Source: Apostichopus japonicus (Eukaryota; Echinodermata; Holothuroidea; Aspidochirotida; Stichopodidae). Taken from it: 60,000 nt of DNA. The first letter of the stretch is position 1, and each line of letters starts with the position of its first letter. Under the pieces are notes generated by a model. That model was not told the origin of the DNA. It saw only the letters and a list, made by a program, of their open reading frames with translations, and did not search any database. Shown here piece after piece: positions 45,720 to 56,900 of this stretch. Where the stretch lies: positions 6,002,001 to 6,062,000 of the forward strand of contig NC_092576.1 of the NCBI RefSeq assembly GCF_037975245.1. Direction: 5' to 3'. Both the position numbers and the translations under genes were made by a program.

Positions 45720-47190
45720 AATCTGATTGGAAATTTGGTAACTCTAAACGTTCATGGTGGATTTAATCCATACTTGGCATGTGTACCTGTCTCATTAAAA
45801 TTACAAACCCTATTCATTTCCGTGAAGGTGAATGGTTATATGATGTCATAAGATGTCAAAGTCTGAAAACTTTTGTAAACACGGTATCTCAAGAGATACG
45901 TCTTTGCTGCACTTCACACTTGGTATGCAGATCCAACTTGATGAGTGCAAGTTCAATGGTCAGTTTAGGTCAACAGAAGTCAAAGTCTGATGACTTTGTT
46001 AGCACGATAACTCAAAAGGTCAATCGTGGTTGAACTTCACACTTAGAATGTAGATCTAACGTAATGAGTTAAAGTGGTCAATGTCTGTAAACTTTGTAAA
46101 CACGATATTTTAAACATAAATCTTTGTTGAACTTCATACTTGGCATGTAGATCCAAATTGATCAGTAAACGTTCAATATTCATTTGAGATCACAGGGTCA
46201 AAGTCGAAACCTTTGTCAACACTATAACTCAACAGATACATGTTTGTTGAACATCACTCTTGGTATGTAGATCCAACTTTTTCAGTATAAAAACCATATT
46301 GATATTGGTTGAGGTCCAAGGCCCAAGGTCATATGCCAACAACATTAAAGACAAAGTCTGAAAACCTTGTAAACACGATAACAAAGCCAACTAGCTTCTG
46401 GTTTGTCATTAATTTCGAGTAGGAATCAGAGGTATTGTAAATATGTTATCTTTAGAAGGAAGGTTCCATATATAACATTTTCCAAAGATGTAGCTTATTA
46501 AAGCATCGAAAGCTTAACGCATTTTTTGCGTTGATATTTGAGTAAACGTCTAAGCGAAGCATATTCCTTTTGAAGGCAAAGGTCATTTGACGTCCAAAGT
46601 GTAAACACCCAGTGTAAAAATGTACGTCTTGCTTGACGTTCATCATTCTATGTAAGTCATATATTGATGAGTACAATTGAATTGTTGGAAATGAATTTTC
46701 ATTTGAGGTCGACATAGGTCAGAGTCTGAATGTATTGAAAATACGATAAGTAAACAATACGTTTTGCTTGAGTTACATACTTGGTATGTCAATAGAGCTT
46801 CTTGAGTAAAACGACCTAATCGAAAATGTTATTCGTCAAAGGCCATTTGAAGGCAACAAATCAAAGTCTGTAAATTTTATTAACAAAATAACTCGATCAA
46901 AAGGTACACGCTGCTTTAAGTTCATATCTGGTGTGTAAGTACTCCATTGGTCAGTACAAGAGTTCTGTTAAAATTAGTGGAGGTCAGAGTTTATTCGAGG
47001 TCGACGTAGGTCAAATCAAAAGCCTTCTTTACACTGTAAGTCATATTCACAGTTGATTTATTTTGATATGTAAATCTCAGTAAAGTATATAGAAGTCATA
47101 TCTCACTTGAGGTCAACAGTTATTAAAGTCTGAATTTTTGAAGTTATGATATGATTATTCAAAACATCATACTCTGGTATTTAAATTCTC
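45720..47190. repeat. Degenerate ~110-bp repeats
   Basis: A dozen or so diverged units built on GAGGTCAAAGTCTGAAAAC, TTTGTAAACACGATAACTC and TTGGTATGTAGATCCAACTT. No coding capacity. Related fragments occur at 3475-3545 and 19400-19830. Confidence 0.75.
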
Positions 47191-48044
47191 CCTCGTGAGC
47201 ACAAGAATTATTTTGAAATTGGTAGAGATCAAAGGTTATTTGTCGATATTAATATCGGTAAAACTGAAGCCCTTTAGAGACATTTACATAAAACTGCAAA
47301 ATGCAAGATTTGTATTTGATAGGCAGGTTTGCATTTGTGCAAGAACCTTGCTGAGCATTCGAATAATAAAAGGCAAACATTTACGCTACGGTGTTCAATG
47401 CTGTAAATTGCGTAACGTTTTCAAACGAAACACGGCAGAAAATCACTAATCCAACCGGATCTCTAATTTGATTCTACACCGGAAGCGAAAGGAATCTTTG
47501 CGATTATGATGGCATGTAAGAGAAAAAGAGAAAGAGCTTGATTAAATATCATACTCGGTAGGCCTATGATGCTGATTCCCTATAGTGAGTACAGGTTGTA
47601 CAAGAACTGGAACACAAGAAGTGGGGACGTCAGATATGTTATGTAGATCACTGGTAAGGGTCAAATGTCTTGCAGGTTAACAGAGGTCAAAGTTTGAAAT
47701 TCGTGTAAAGACAATATCACAATGGTCTAAACATGGATAGATGGATCTCTCTTATCTTTTGTATGATTGTAAATATTCTTTATTTCGTAAAAAAGATGGT
47801 AAACAACGATGGTTGAATATGTTGAAAACAAGCTTACATTTTCTTTTCATATATTTTTGTTCTATCACAACATAAGTTAACATATAACATAGAAGGAGAT
47901 AAGAAACAAAAATTCTGAAAGGAAACGTACTAAGAAAACTTATAGGGCTTGTCGGGTAGTGACTCCCCCTGAAAAAATACAGAACTTTACAATCAGAAAG
48001 GAGAACAACAAAAAAACAGAACAACCCCTTCCTCTCCCTTCACT

Positions 48045-48155
48045 CACCTACCTCCAGAATTCCATCTCTACGGTTTACAGAAGACTTAAATGTTTAAAGG
48101 AGCATCCAAAACCTACTCATAAGAATAACTTTAGTACATTTAACCAGGTTTAGGC
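48045..48155 (+). pseudogene. Possible integrase-type HTH fragment, second copy
   Basis: The frame reads [19 protein letters not shown] and FSTFNQV, the counterpart of 4876-5000. Its preservation in both copies is the only support beyond motif resemblance. Confidence 0.3.
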
Positions 48156-48299
48156 TGGTACAACTACAAGGGTATTGGAACAAATGTGAAGTTTGTCTTA
48201 ATTTTCTAGCAGCCAATACTTATTTCAAGAGTGCAAGTACAGGAATTTGTTACCAAAGGGTTTCGTGTGTTAGTAACAGCTTTATTTATCGTGCCGCTT

Positions 48300-48442
<143 letters not shown>

Positions 48443-48579
48443 AGAGCATATATTTCTTGTTTTGATTGCGAAAGCTTTTCTCAATTAAACCCACCTGTCC
48501 GAGGTGCATTTAGAATAAGAAACACTGAACTGCCTCGGAAGTTTAATTTCCGAAATTCATCAGCAAACACATATTGAGA

Positions 48580-48965
48580 CTTTAACTTCAAACATTGTAA
48601 AAACTTAGAAACAGCATGTCAAACATTAGTAAGCTATACTTTTTTTTTAAGGCCAATGATTATTTTATTCTTAATTTTTATTTGGCGGGAGGGGGGGGTT
48701 GAATAATTTTGTCAAGGTTATCTATTAATTCTTACATTGTAACATTTTTTGGGGGCAATTATGTATATATTTGGACGAATTCAAGAAATATTTATAGGTA
48801 GCGGAGGTGCGACTTTGCACATTTCGCAAGTGTACAATACACATACTGTTCAGTGTTACTCGGCGATACCTAACGTTATGTGGTATAGTGATCAGGTAGA
48901 CTAGGCCGACATGACACACCTGCTACAGTCAACTACAGTATAGTATAACGAGCATACGAGGACAA
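48580..48965. repeat. Long dispersed repeat, distal part, copy B
   Basis: Matches 7059-7445. A gag-like frame begins about 90 bp further on, whereas copy A runs into unrelated sequence and then the primer-binding site. Confidence 0.8.
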
Positions 48966-48999
48966 CGTTAGAATAGGTAACCATCGTATTGACATGTGG

Positions 49000-49252
49000 T
49001 TTACATGAACAGTGTAAATTCAGATTAGTAATACATGGCACTATGATTATCGCCACCAACAGGACTACAGTTCACCGGTACGTGTCAGAGAACTGGAAGA
49101 ATTTTAATGAAAGATTCTTGCTATATCTTGAGGCCTCCGGGGGGACAGAAAACTCAACGAAATCTCAAACGTCTATATTCCTTCATGTTATTGGTGAGGA
49201 AAGTCTTACACTATACAATTCACATTCGAAACTGCCTGTACGGAAACACTAA
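49000..49252 (+). pseudogene. LTR-retrotransposon gag fragment
   Basis: The frame contains ENWKNFNERFLLYLEASGG and SIFLHVIGEESLTLYNS, matching the N-terminal part of Ty3/gypsy-type gag (pattern W..F...F..Y..ASG...., then ..LLH.IG.EAL..YN). The frame stops right after YNS..., where gag should go on for hundreds of residues; no zinc knuckle, protease or RT follows. It is a truncated capsid remnant. It could come from the same kind of element as the primer-binding site at 8090, but nothing ties them directly. Confidence 0.75.
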
Positions 49253-49619
49253 GTGATGTGGTCTTTAAGTCTTGAAAAAAGGTCTAACAAACTGAGCGCT
49301 ACCTATCACTGGTTAGCTGACAAGTTGGCCTTTGATGGTACCATCAATTTTCCGTATCATGGTCATGCAGATTCTTTGCTACGAGAGCCATGAAGTTTCC
49401 TGTAAACAAACTTCTTTGCCCAGTCGTAAACATTTTTTGTACGCTGCTTCTGTGAGGGCTAAAATGGTCAAAAAGTGCCTTTATTTTCTTAATGTTTGAA
49501 CCACATGTGCTTCCATTCATGATCTTTAACATCCAAGCCACAAAAAAGCAGATCCTGATTGATAACATAGCCAAAAAATTGTTCTTCTGCTCCTTATTGG
49601 CACTTTGATATATACGCTA
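49253..49619. other. No gene seen
   Basis: Nothing recognised between the gag scrap and the next repeat block. Confidence 0.4.
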
Positions 49620-50022
49620 ATAGGAGTATGCCACCTGTAACGCATACTTCCTTTGTCATTTCTGCGTGTCATACGAATGATCTGTGCAACGCGTATCGTT
49701 GTGTTGATTTTTGGGATTTGACGTTATTAACCTTTTTTGTTTTGGCATTCTGATAGAATAATGCCAACGCTTCGTTGAAGTTTGTAATGCCGATTCTATC
49801 TAGGCCTAGAACACGAAGAGACATAGCCTAGTTTACAAGAATGTGTATTTTACTTTATATGACTCAGCATGCGGCAAGGTGTACAGTAGCTATGCTTGTA
49901 TTATCATGAATTCCATAACAATTAGTCATAGCCTATTCACATTGCTTGGACAATGAAGAGGCTATTATATATATATATAGCTGCAGTAACGAGGCTCATG
50001 ATACCAAGTAGAATTTGTTGCG
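49620..50022 (+). repeat. Duplicated 5' flank of Ig gene 2, first part
   Basis: 49640-49830 resembles 8880-9040 and 9340-9400 (GTCATACGAATGATCTGTG; CTAGGCCTAGAACACGAAGAG). 49850-50020 matches 27600-27930. The match to the 27-kb copy is cut at about 50022 and resumes at about 53405. Confidence 0.65.
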
Positions 50023-53000
50023 TTAAAGCAGTCAAGCCTTGAAAAGAGTGAATGACGTTTGCGTTGTACGGCATAAAGCCATATCATTTGTACGTCTTCA
50101 TACATACATTGTGCATTCGACTCTAATATTAAATTTGACTTTATCCGTTTTTTTTTTCTCGAAAGAGTCGGTGTAATTTTTACAACAGAGACATGTTATG
50201 GCTACCAAAGTGGTAAGAACTATACTCCTGCATTAAGAAACAACTTTGAACGTTTTTTCGCCTCTAATGACTCAAGCAAGTGGGGCGACAATCGAAGTTA
50301 CTATGTAGTAACGTAAGGCCTAGCCAATAATGCAGCAATACCATTGACATTTTAGGTATAAGCCTAAAAATCTTACAGCATAGCTTTTTAGTAGTACAGT
50401 ACTAATACTGTATGCATTTTTGTATTCATATAGACTAACATTAGGGCTAATGTAAAATGTAAAAAACTTGGCCAGTGTGATATGGGTATTACATTAGGTG
50501 CTTACGTGTCAATAAGATTACTTTGTCATTTGCCCAGTTCTTAGTGCAGTGGTGTATACCAGGAAGAAAATTTCTATATGTTTGAGATATTTTCAAGACA
50601 TGAATTTCATTCCTTATGGCAATTTGCATGTTTCATGGTTTATTTGATATTCTATCATAGTTGTGGAATGTTAATAGGCTACCTGTTATGCTGTTCAGGA
50701 GGGAGCCTAAATAAAACATTTCTAATGCTTTGTAATGTTGTATTTAACAGACCTTGATATGTTTTTTTCTACTCGCTTTACTTCTATTTCAAAGTTTTTT
50801 ATCATTTTATTTTGTGTTTTATTATTATTTTTACTATGTTCTATATACGTTTATATGTTTGTAATTTCTGTTTTCTTCTATTGTAAATTTTGTAAGAGGG
50901 CCTCATTAGGGCCTCATAGCATTTTTTTGTATCTCTACATGAGTTTACCCTTGAATGGTGAAACTAAAATCTGAATGTGAATACTAAATTTTCACCTCTT
51001 CAACTAGAAGATGATTGAACAAGAGAATTTGCAATCATGACTGACTTAAAGAAAATATATAAAATGATATAGGCTTCATACCTTGTAAAATTATTATAGA
51101 TGCAAGTCATGTTCGAAATGACTTCACTTTGATGAAGAAATGCTATGTATGTTGGTACTGTACCTGAACAACTAATTAGCAAATTTGGAAAACTTTGGCA
51201 ACGTTCGATGATGGCACTTTTAATCCTCCTCTGTCCTTGCGTCTTAGAATCAGTGAATACCTTTGGTATTTAGCACCCTCGGAGATGGATTCAAATATTG
51301 ATTTTGCACAGTCCATGCATTCAATATCTTGTCTCATTCTTCGAGAGACATAACCAGCAATATGGTAGAGGCAGTTTTCTTGAATATCAGTTGGATAGTT
51401 CATGAACTGAAGACTCAGTAATGTTATGTTACCTGGTAGTCTTGGTAATGTGGTGCCATTTCTCACCAGTGGTGCTCGTCTCCTTCTAGTCTTCCGTTGA
51501 AAAATGAATTCTTGAAGGCTATCAAACATGAAACTGTTTTCTAGAAGAACTTTTTGAAATCAATGTTTTATCATAACACTTCTCAATGACCAAGAAAGTT
51601 GTCGTGTTTTTGGATTATTGTTCCATCCACCACGTTGCCTAAGTTTATTGTGATGTTGTGAAAACTGTGCGTTAAATATAATGAAGCTGGTTTGTCGACC
51701 TGGTTATCAAAGTCTTGTTGATACTTTGAGTTGACATAATAGTTATGATGAATCCAACCACTGTTGTTTTCATTCTTGTGGAATGAAGAGGGCATCCACT
51801 AACATATTTGAGACTTTAAAGAACTTTGCAGCAGCTAATGAACCAGTCAGTCCATTCTGCCATAGAATGTTTCCTCAAAGGGGCCTTTACACATTTTTCT
51901 GATGGTACCCTGGAGTTGAGTTTATCAAATAGTTTTCAATGTTTCGAATGAATTCATTAGTCCCTTGACTACCATCAAATGATAGGATCTTCATATCTTC
52001 TCGCAGAAAGTCAATGGCATCCGAAACAGAGGAACTCAATGTCTGTGCAGCCAAGCTTACATTAAATTTGAGATTTCTCCATTAAATGAACTTTGCAGTA
52101 ACTTTGTTTGCTAAGAACATTGTGTCCTTTTCCTGTACCTCAACTAGTTTTTCAATGAATTGCCACACAACTTTCTTATCTTCCCCATACTCTATTGTAA
52201 ACTGAATGATTTTCATATCTGCAAATGAATTTCTCATCAATTTAAGCATGTGACATGCATCAAACATTATTGACACATTTTATTTTGGGAGGGTAGGATG
52301 AGGAAAGCTTGACTGCCGATCAGGGAATGAAAGTTTAGCTCCAAGAATCTTTGCTGTTGATTGATTGGTGTAACGGCCTTCAAATGTGAGACAATAGACG
52401 CTCCTTCTATATTCAGTTAGAATTCCAATACATTGGTTAATCAACTGGGCTTGAGCTTGAGCTGAGAGTTTGTTAATAATGAAGTAACCCACAACATGCT
52501 TCCAGGTAGGGCAAGTCCCTACCACCTTAAACACAAGACATTCTGTAGCAAGTTTCTCATGCCTCTGCAATTATGCCTCCATAATAAAAAAAAAACAACT
52601 TCATATTGAGGGTGCAAAAAGTTTGATGCATGTCTACAGTCAGTCACAGTCATAAGGATGAGATGTGAGTACAAGTAGTGGCTTGAGAGTGTCGCTTGCA
52701 AATAGACTATAGAGTTCAGAATTTGGTCTATCTCAAAACTCAGCTTACTGGCTAGTCGTATACTGCTTATGTCCTTTTGTCAAATTGCAGTGTTGGGAAG
52801 ATGTTGCAAATGGAAGATGACTTTGAAGATTTGAACAATTCTAGATATGTTAATAGACTAAAAAGTTCTAGGCCGAAATTATGACCTAGGTTCCCTAATT
52901 TAGACCAAGGTCAAAGCTACGTGCAAAGGCTTAAGTTAGTCTAAGCTTATTTTCCTATAACTGAATTGTTAGTTATAAGCTCAGTACATCAAAACCTTCA

Positions 53001-53404
53001 TCCAATGTTATTCTGGGATGTGGATCTATCGTTAAGGATACAGTTTTAAGCAAAATTAATTGGTGATAAGTTTTTTATTAGGCTTTAGTCATATCGCAAC
53101 TGAAAGGGCAACCGCAGTCGGTTTAGGGGCCTAGGATAACTATATCCAGTATATAACAATACATCAGTATCTGTAATTGTATTCATTTAATTGCTTCTTA
53201 TATCGCTTCGTAAGAATTACATGTGAAACTGCAGTCCACTGGCATATTTTTGACGATTTTGGCACCTAAATGCGTAGTATTTAGATTGCGCGCCCGTACT
53301 TTCTTGACGTACCAGCAAAGCGCCACCAGTTGGATAAGTGGCTTCAGTACTTCATTCGTCCTACTTCTAGTTCTATGGTATGCAATGTGCAATGTGCATA
53401 TCTT
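50023..53404 (-). mobile_element. Block interrupting the Ig gene 2 flank; contains a decayed P element
   Basis: This ~3.4-kb block separates two parts of a flank that are adjacent in the 27-28 kb copy, so it is an insertion. It carries P-element transposase remains on the minus strand (51176-52570). No ~30-bp terminal inverted repeat or 8-bp target duplication was identified by eye, and no N-terminal THAP zinc finger was recognised upstream of the transposase (52.6-53.4 kb), so the exact element ends are unknown. Confidence 0.65.
51176..52570 (-). pseudogene. P-element (THAP9-like) transposase, broken
   Basis: Reading on the minus strand from 52570: ECLVFKVVGTCPTWKHVVGY, LINQCIGILTEY, LTFEGRYTNQSTAKILGAKL; then after a stop SIMFDACHMLKLMRNSFAD and FLANKVTAKFI; then LAAQTLSSSVSDAIDFLRED with FDGSQGTNEFIRNI; and finally CLYHIAGYVSRRMRQDIECM and RKDRGGLKVPSSNVAKVF. 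These follow in order the RNase-H-like/GTP-binding core and C-terminal part of P-element and THAP9 transposases. At least six stops or frame changes break it, so it is inactive. The THAP DNA-binding domain is not found. Confidence 0.85.
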
Positions 53405-53926
53405 AATGTGAAGGTTTGCCCTCTAAAATATATGCTGACGAACGTTACACTAAACATGTAAACCAGAGTAGCATATCTTTCTACAGCATACGAGTAAAGT
53501 ATTATAAAGCACAGCATTGCCTTTAGACCTAACTTATGGACTATAAGGTTACACTCCCCTACACGAAAAGTCGAAGGATCCCCAACCTAACCATCATTTC
53601 TTAGTCTTCTGCGTGTCTCTGTTCTATACATCTGCATGTCCTTTAGTATATCCTTTTAAGGTGTACGTCTATGTAGCGTTACATTGCAAGTATAACATAA
53701 ATGGGTTTGTTTTATCATTAATTTTTGCCATAAAAACTAACAGTAATCTCATCTCATCCGTAGATTATAGATTGGAAATCATCTTATATTATTCCAAAGC
53801 AATCCGTGCCCACAGGTCTATGAAGGGCCATTCTGAATACCAGGCCTGATTTCCATTCTTTGATGATGTCCCACGTTCAATTTATGTCAGGAGTACAATT
53901 AAATGTCTTTTTTATTTCTTTCTTAG
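53405..53926 (+). other. Duplicated 5' flank of Ig gene 2, second part
   Basis: 53405-53490 continues the match to 27980-28070. The last part (53755-53926) resembles 29250-29342 and ends with the acceptor TTTCTTAG before ATG. Confidence 0.65.
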
Positions 53927-53981
53927 ATGTCTACAACAAACCTTTTTGTGATCCCTGCTATCCTTTGGTGCATTTTAAGTG
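53927..53981 (+). CDS. Ig gene 2 exon 1: signal peptide
   Basis: 55 bp. MSTTNLFVIPAILWCILS plus the first base of a split Gly codon, donor G|GTAAGA. The ATG abuts the acceptor AG at 53926, which implies an upstream untranslated exon. Confidence 0.8.
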
Positions 53982-56900
53982 GTAAGATCCAGTACCGGGT
54001 ACCGGATTTATCTCGGAGAGTAGGGGGGGGGGGCTGCGGTGGGTTATATATGTAAGGGAGAAGGAAGGGTAACATATTCAAATGACGATACAAGAAGTGA
54101 AATGAAATACCTGCATTCCGGTATTAAGACTTCCTATGTCGGGGGAAGTACTTACTCAATCACATCACATGCATATGCCCAGCATTGGGAGGGACGAATT
54201 GTCAGGAAAGGGTTGGGGTGGTGACCTTTGTAAATGGGGTGAATGTGTCTGGCAAACTGATGGAAAAGCAATGTGGAGGATGCTATTCTGTTTGGGGTAG
54301 GATGTCAATTGAATGGTATTTTTAAATTGTAGTTGAATGCAAGGCAAAATTCATTACAATTTCATATGATGGTTCTATGTTCCTTAGACTTATCAATTTA
54401 TACATTTTGGACTGGAGAATGGAACTTGGTCTGAGGGAAAAATATACTACAACTTTCATTTGATATGAAACAAGGTAAACGTCTTTTTTCTTCAATAACA
54501 GGCACGGTTGTCTCGTCAGATAAGTGTCAAACTCCGCAATATCTGCAATTGGGAAAAAAAGGTATGATATCCTGCAACTTTCCTGGTGGTTTATATGGAA
54601 CATTTTGGTACAACTCGTCCAATTTGACTAGCGAAGATCGACAACTAATTTCCCAAAGAGAAGGTATTGTATCTGGACCAGGATACGAGTCCGGAGAATA
54701 CGGTGTTCAACCTGATGGATCTCTTGTAATCAACAAAGTTTCCAACCAACATAATACTTATTTCGGTGTATCGACATTGGCGACTACAGAAGATGATCCA
54801 ATTGTTGAATATGTCCGTGTAGTTGTCTACGGTAAGTCGATTTCTTTGATAACAACATGCATATCTGTCGAAACACTGGACCGAGTTCAGAGTTTGGAGC
54901 GAAGAGGTAGAGCACAATGCAAACGTGGAATCCACAGAAAAAGAAACAATAAGAGGTTCAACATTTCGACTGGCGCTTGATAGAGCCCGACGAAACACGT
55001 CATAAGCATAACTCAGATAAATCCCTCCCATAAGTTTTAGATACGCGCCTGTTCGTTAGATCTCCGAACCCTTTTCTGTACATTTGTCTAGCTCATGTAA
55101 ATATTCAACCTCAAGTCATCCTCCAATAAGAAAACAATCGAGCCAATGACCAATTTTACGCCTACTGTTTGGAGATTTCTTCTCAGAAATCGTTCGCGTT
55201 TATCACGAATAAAAGCTTGGTAAAGGATTCCTCGATGATCATCACATTCTCCTATCTTATCCCGTTATCATGTTTCAGACATTGTCTCCCTTTAGCTGAC
55301 AATAAAAGAAGTCAATCGGGGGTTTGTTCATTCATCAATGCATCCATTTATTCATCTACTCACTCACTCATATGTTTATAATGCAAACGATGAAAAAAAG
55401 AGACTGGGGGACTGCGGTGGGTTATATATGTAAGGGAGAAAGAAGGGTTACATGTTTACATGACGATACAAGAAGTGAAATGAAAGACCTGCATTCCGGT
55501 ATTAAGACTTCCTATGTCTGGGGAAGTACTTACTCAATCACATCACATGCATATGCCCAGCATTGGGAGGGACGAATTGTCAGGAAAGGGTTGGGGTGGT
55601 GACCTTTGTAAATGTGGTGAATGTGTCTGGCAAACTGATGGAAATGCAATATGGAGGATGCTATTCTGTTCGGGTTAGGATGTCAATTGAATGGTATTTT
55701 TAAATTGTAGTTGAATGCAAGGCAAAATTCATTACAATTTCATATGATGATTCTATGTTCCTTAGACTTATCAATTTATACATTTTGGACTGGAAAATGG
55801 AACACGATCTAAGGGGATAAATATACTACAACTTTCATTTGATATGAAACAAGGTAAACGTCTTTTTTCTTCAATAACAGGCACGGTTGTCTCGTCAGAT
55901 AAGTGCCAAACTCCGCAATATCTGCAATTGGGAAAGAAAGGTATGATATCCTGCAACTTTCCTGGTGGTTTATATGGAACATTTTGGTACAACTCGTCCA
56001 ATTTGACTAGCGAATATCGACAACTAATTTCCCAAAGAGAAGGTATTGTATCTGGACCCGGATACGAGTCCGGAGAATACGGTGTTCAACCTGATGGATC
56101 TCTTGTAATCAACAAAGTTTCCACCCAACATAATACTTATTTCGGTGTATTGACATTGGCGAATACAGAAGATGATCCAATCGTTGAATATGTCCGTCTA
56201 GTTGTCTACGGTAAGTCGATTTCTTTGATAACAACATGCATATCTTTTGAAACACTGGACCGAGTTCAGAGTTTGGAGCGAAGCGGTAGAGCACAATGCA
56301 ACGTGGAATCCACAGAAAAAGAAACAATAAGAGGTTCAACATTTCGACTGGCGCTTGATAGAGCCCGACGAAACACGTCATAAGCATAACTCATGTAAAT
56401 CCCTCCCATAAGTTTCTTATATGCGCCTGTTCGTTAGATCTCCGAACCCTTTTCTGTACATTTCTCTAGCTCATGTAAATATTCAACCTCAAGTCATCCT
56501 CCAATAAGAGAACAAACGAGCCAATGACCAATTTTACGCCTACTATTTAGAGATATCTTCTCAGAAATCGTTCGCGTTTATCACGAATAAAAGCTTGTTA
56601 AAGGATTCCTCGATGATCATCACATTCTCCTATCATATCTCGTTATCATGTTTCAGACATTGCCTTCTTTTAGCTGACAATAAAAGAAGTCAATCGGGGG
56701 TTTGTTCATTCATCAATCTATCCATTTATTCATTTACTCACTCACTCATATGTTTATAATACAAACGATGAAAAAAAAAGAGAAAAGTGAGACTCCATAC
56801 ACAAGATCAAGTGAGAACCATACACAAGATCAAATATTCTCATGTGATTATTAGCCTACTATAATAGAGTTGCAAAGGTTCAACAGTGTAAAAAGTTACA

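Noticed and set aside
54465-54980. 171-codon continuous reading of exon 2a with flanking sequence (and the like at 55844-56383)
   Set aside because: The open frame runs through clear acceptor and donor sites; the exon limits at 54502 and 54831 give matching phases.
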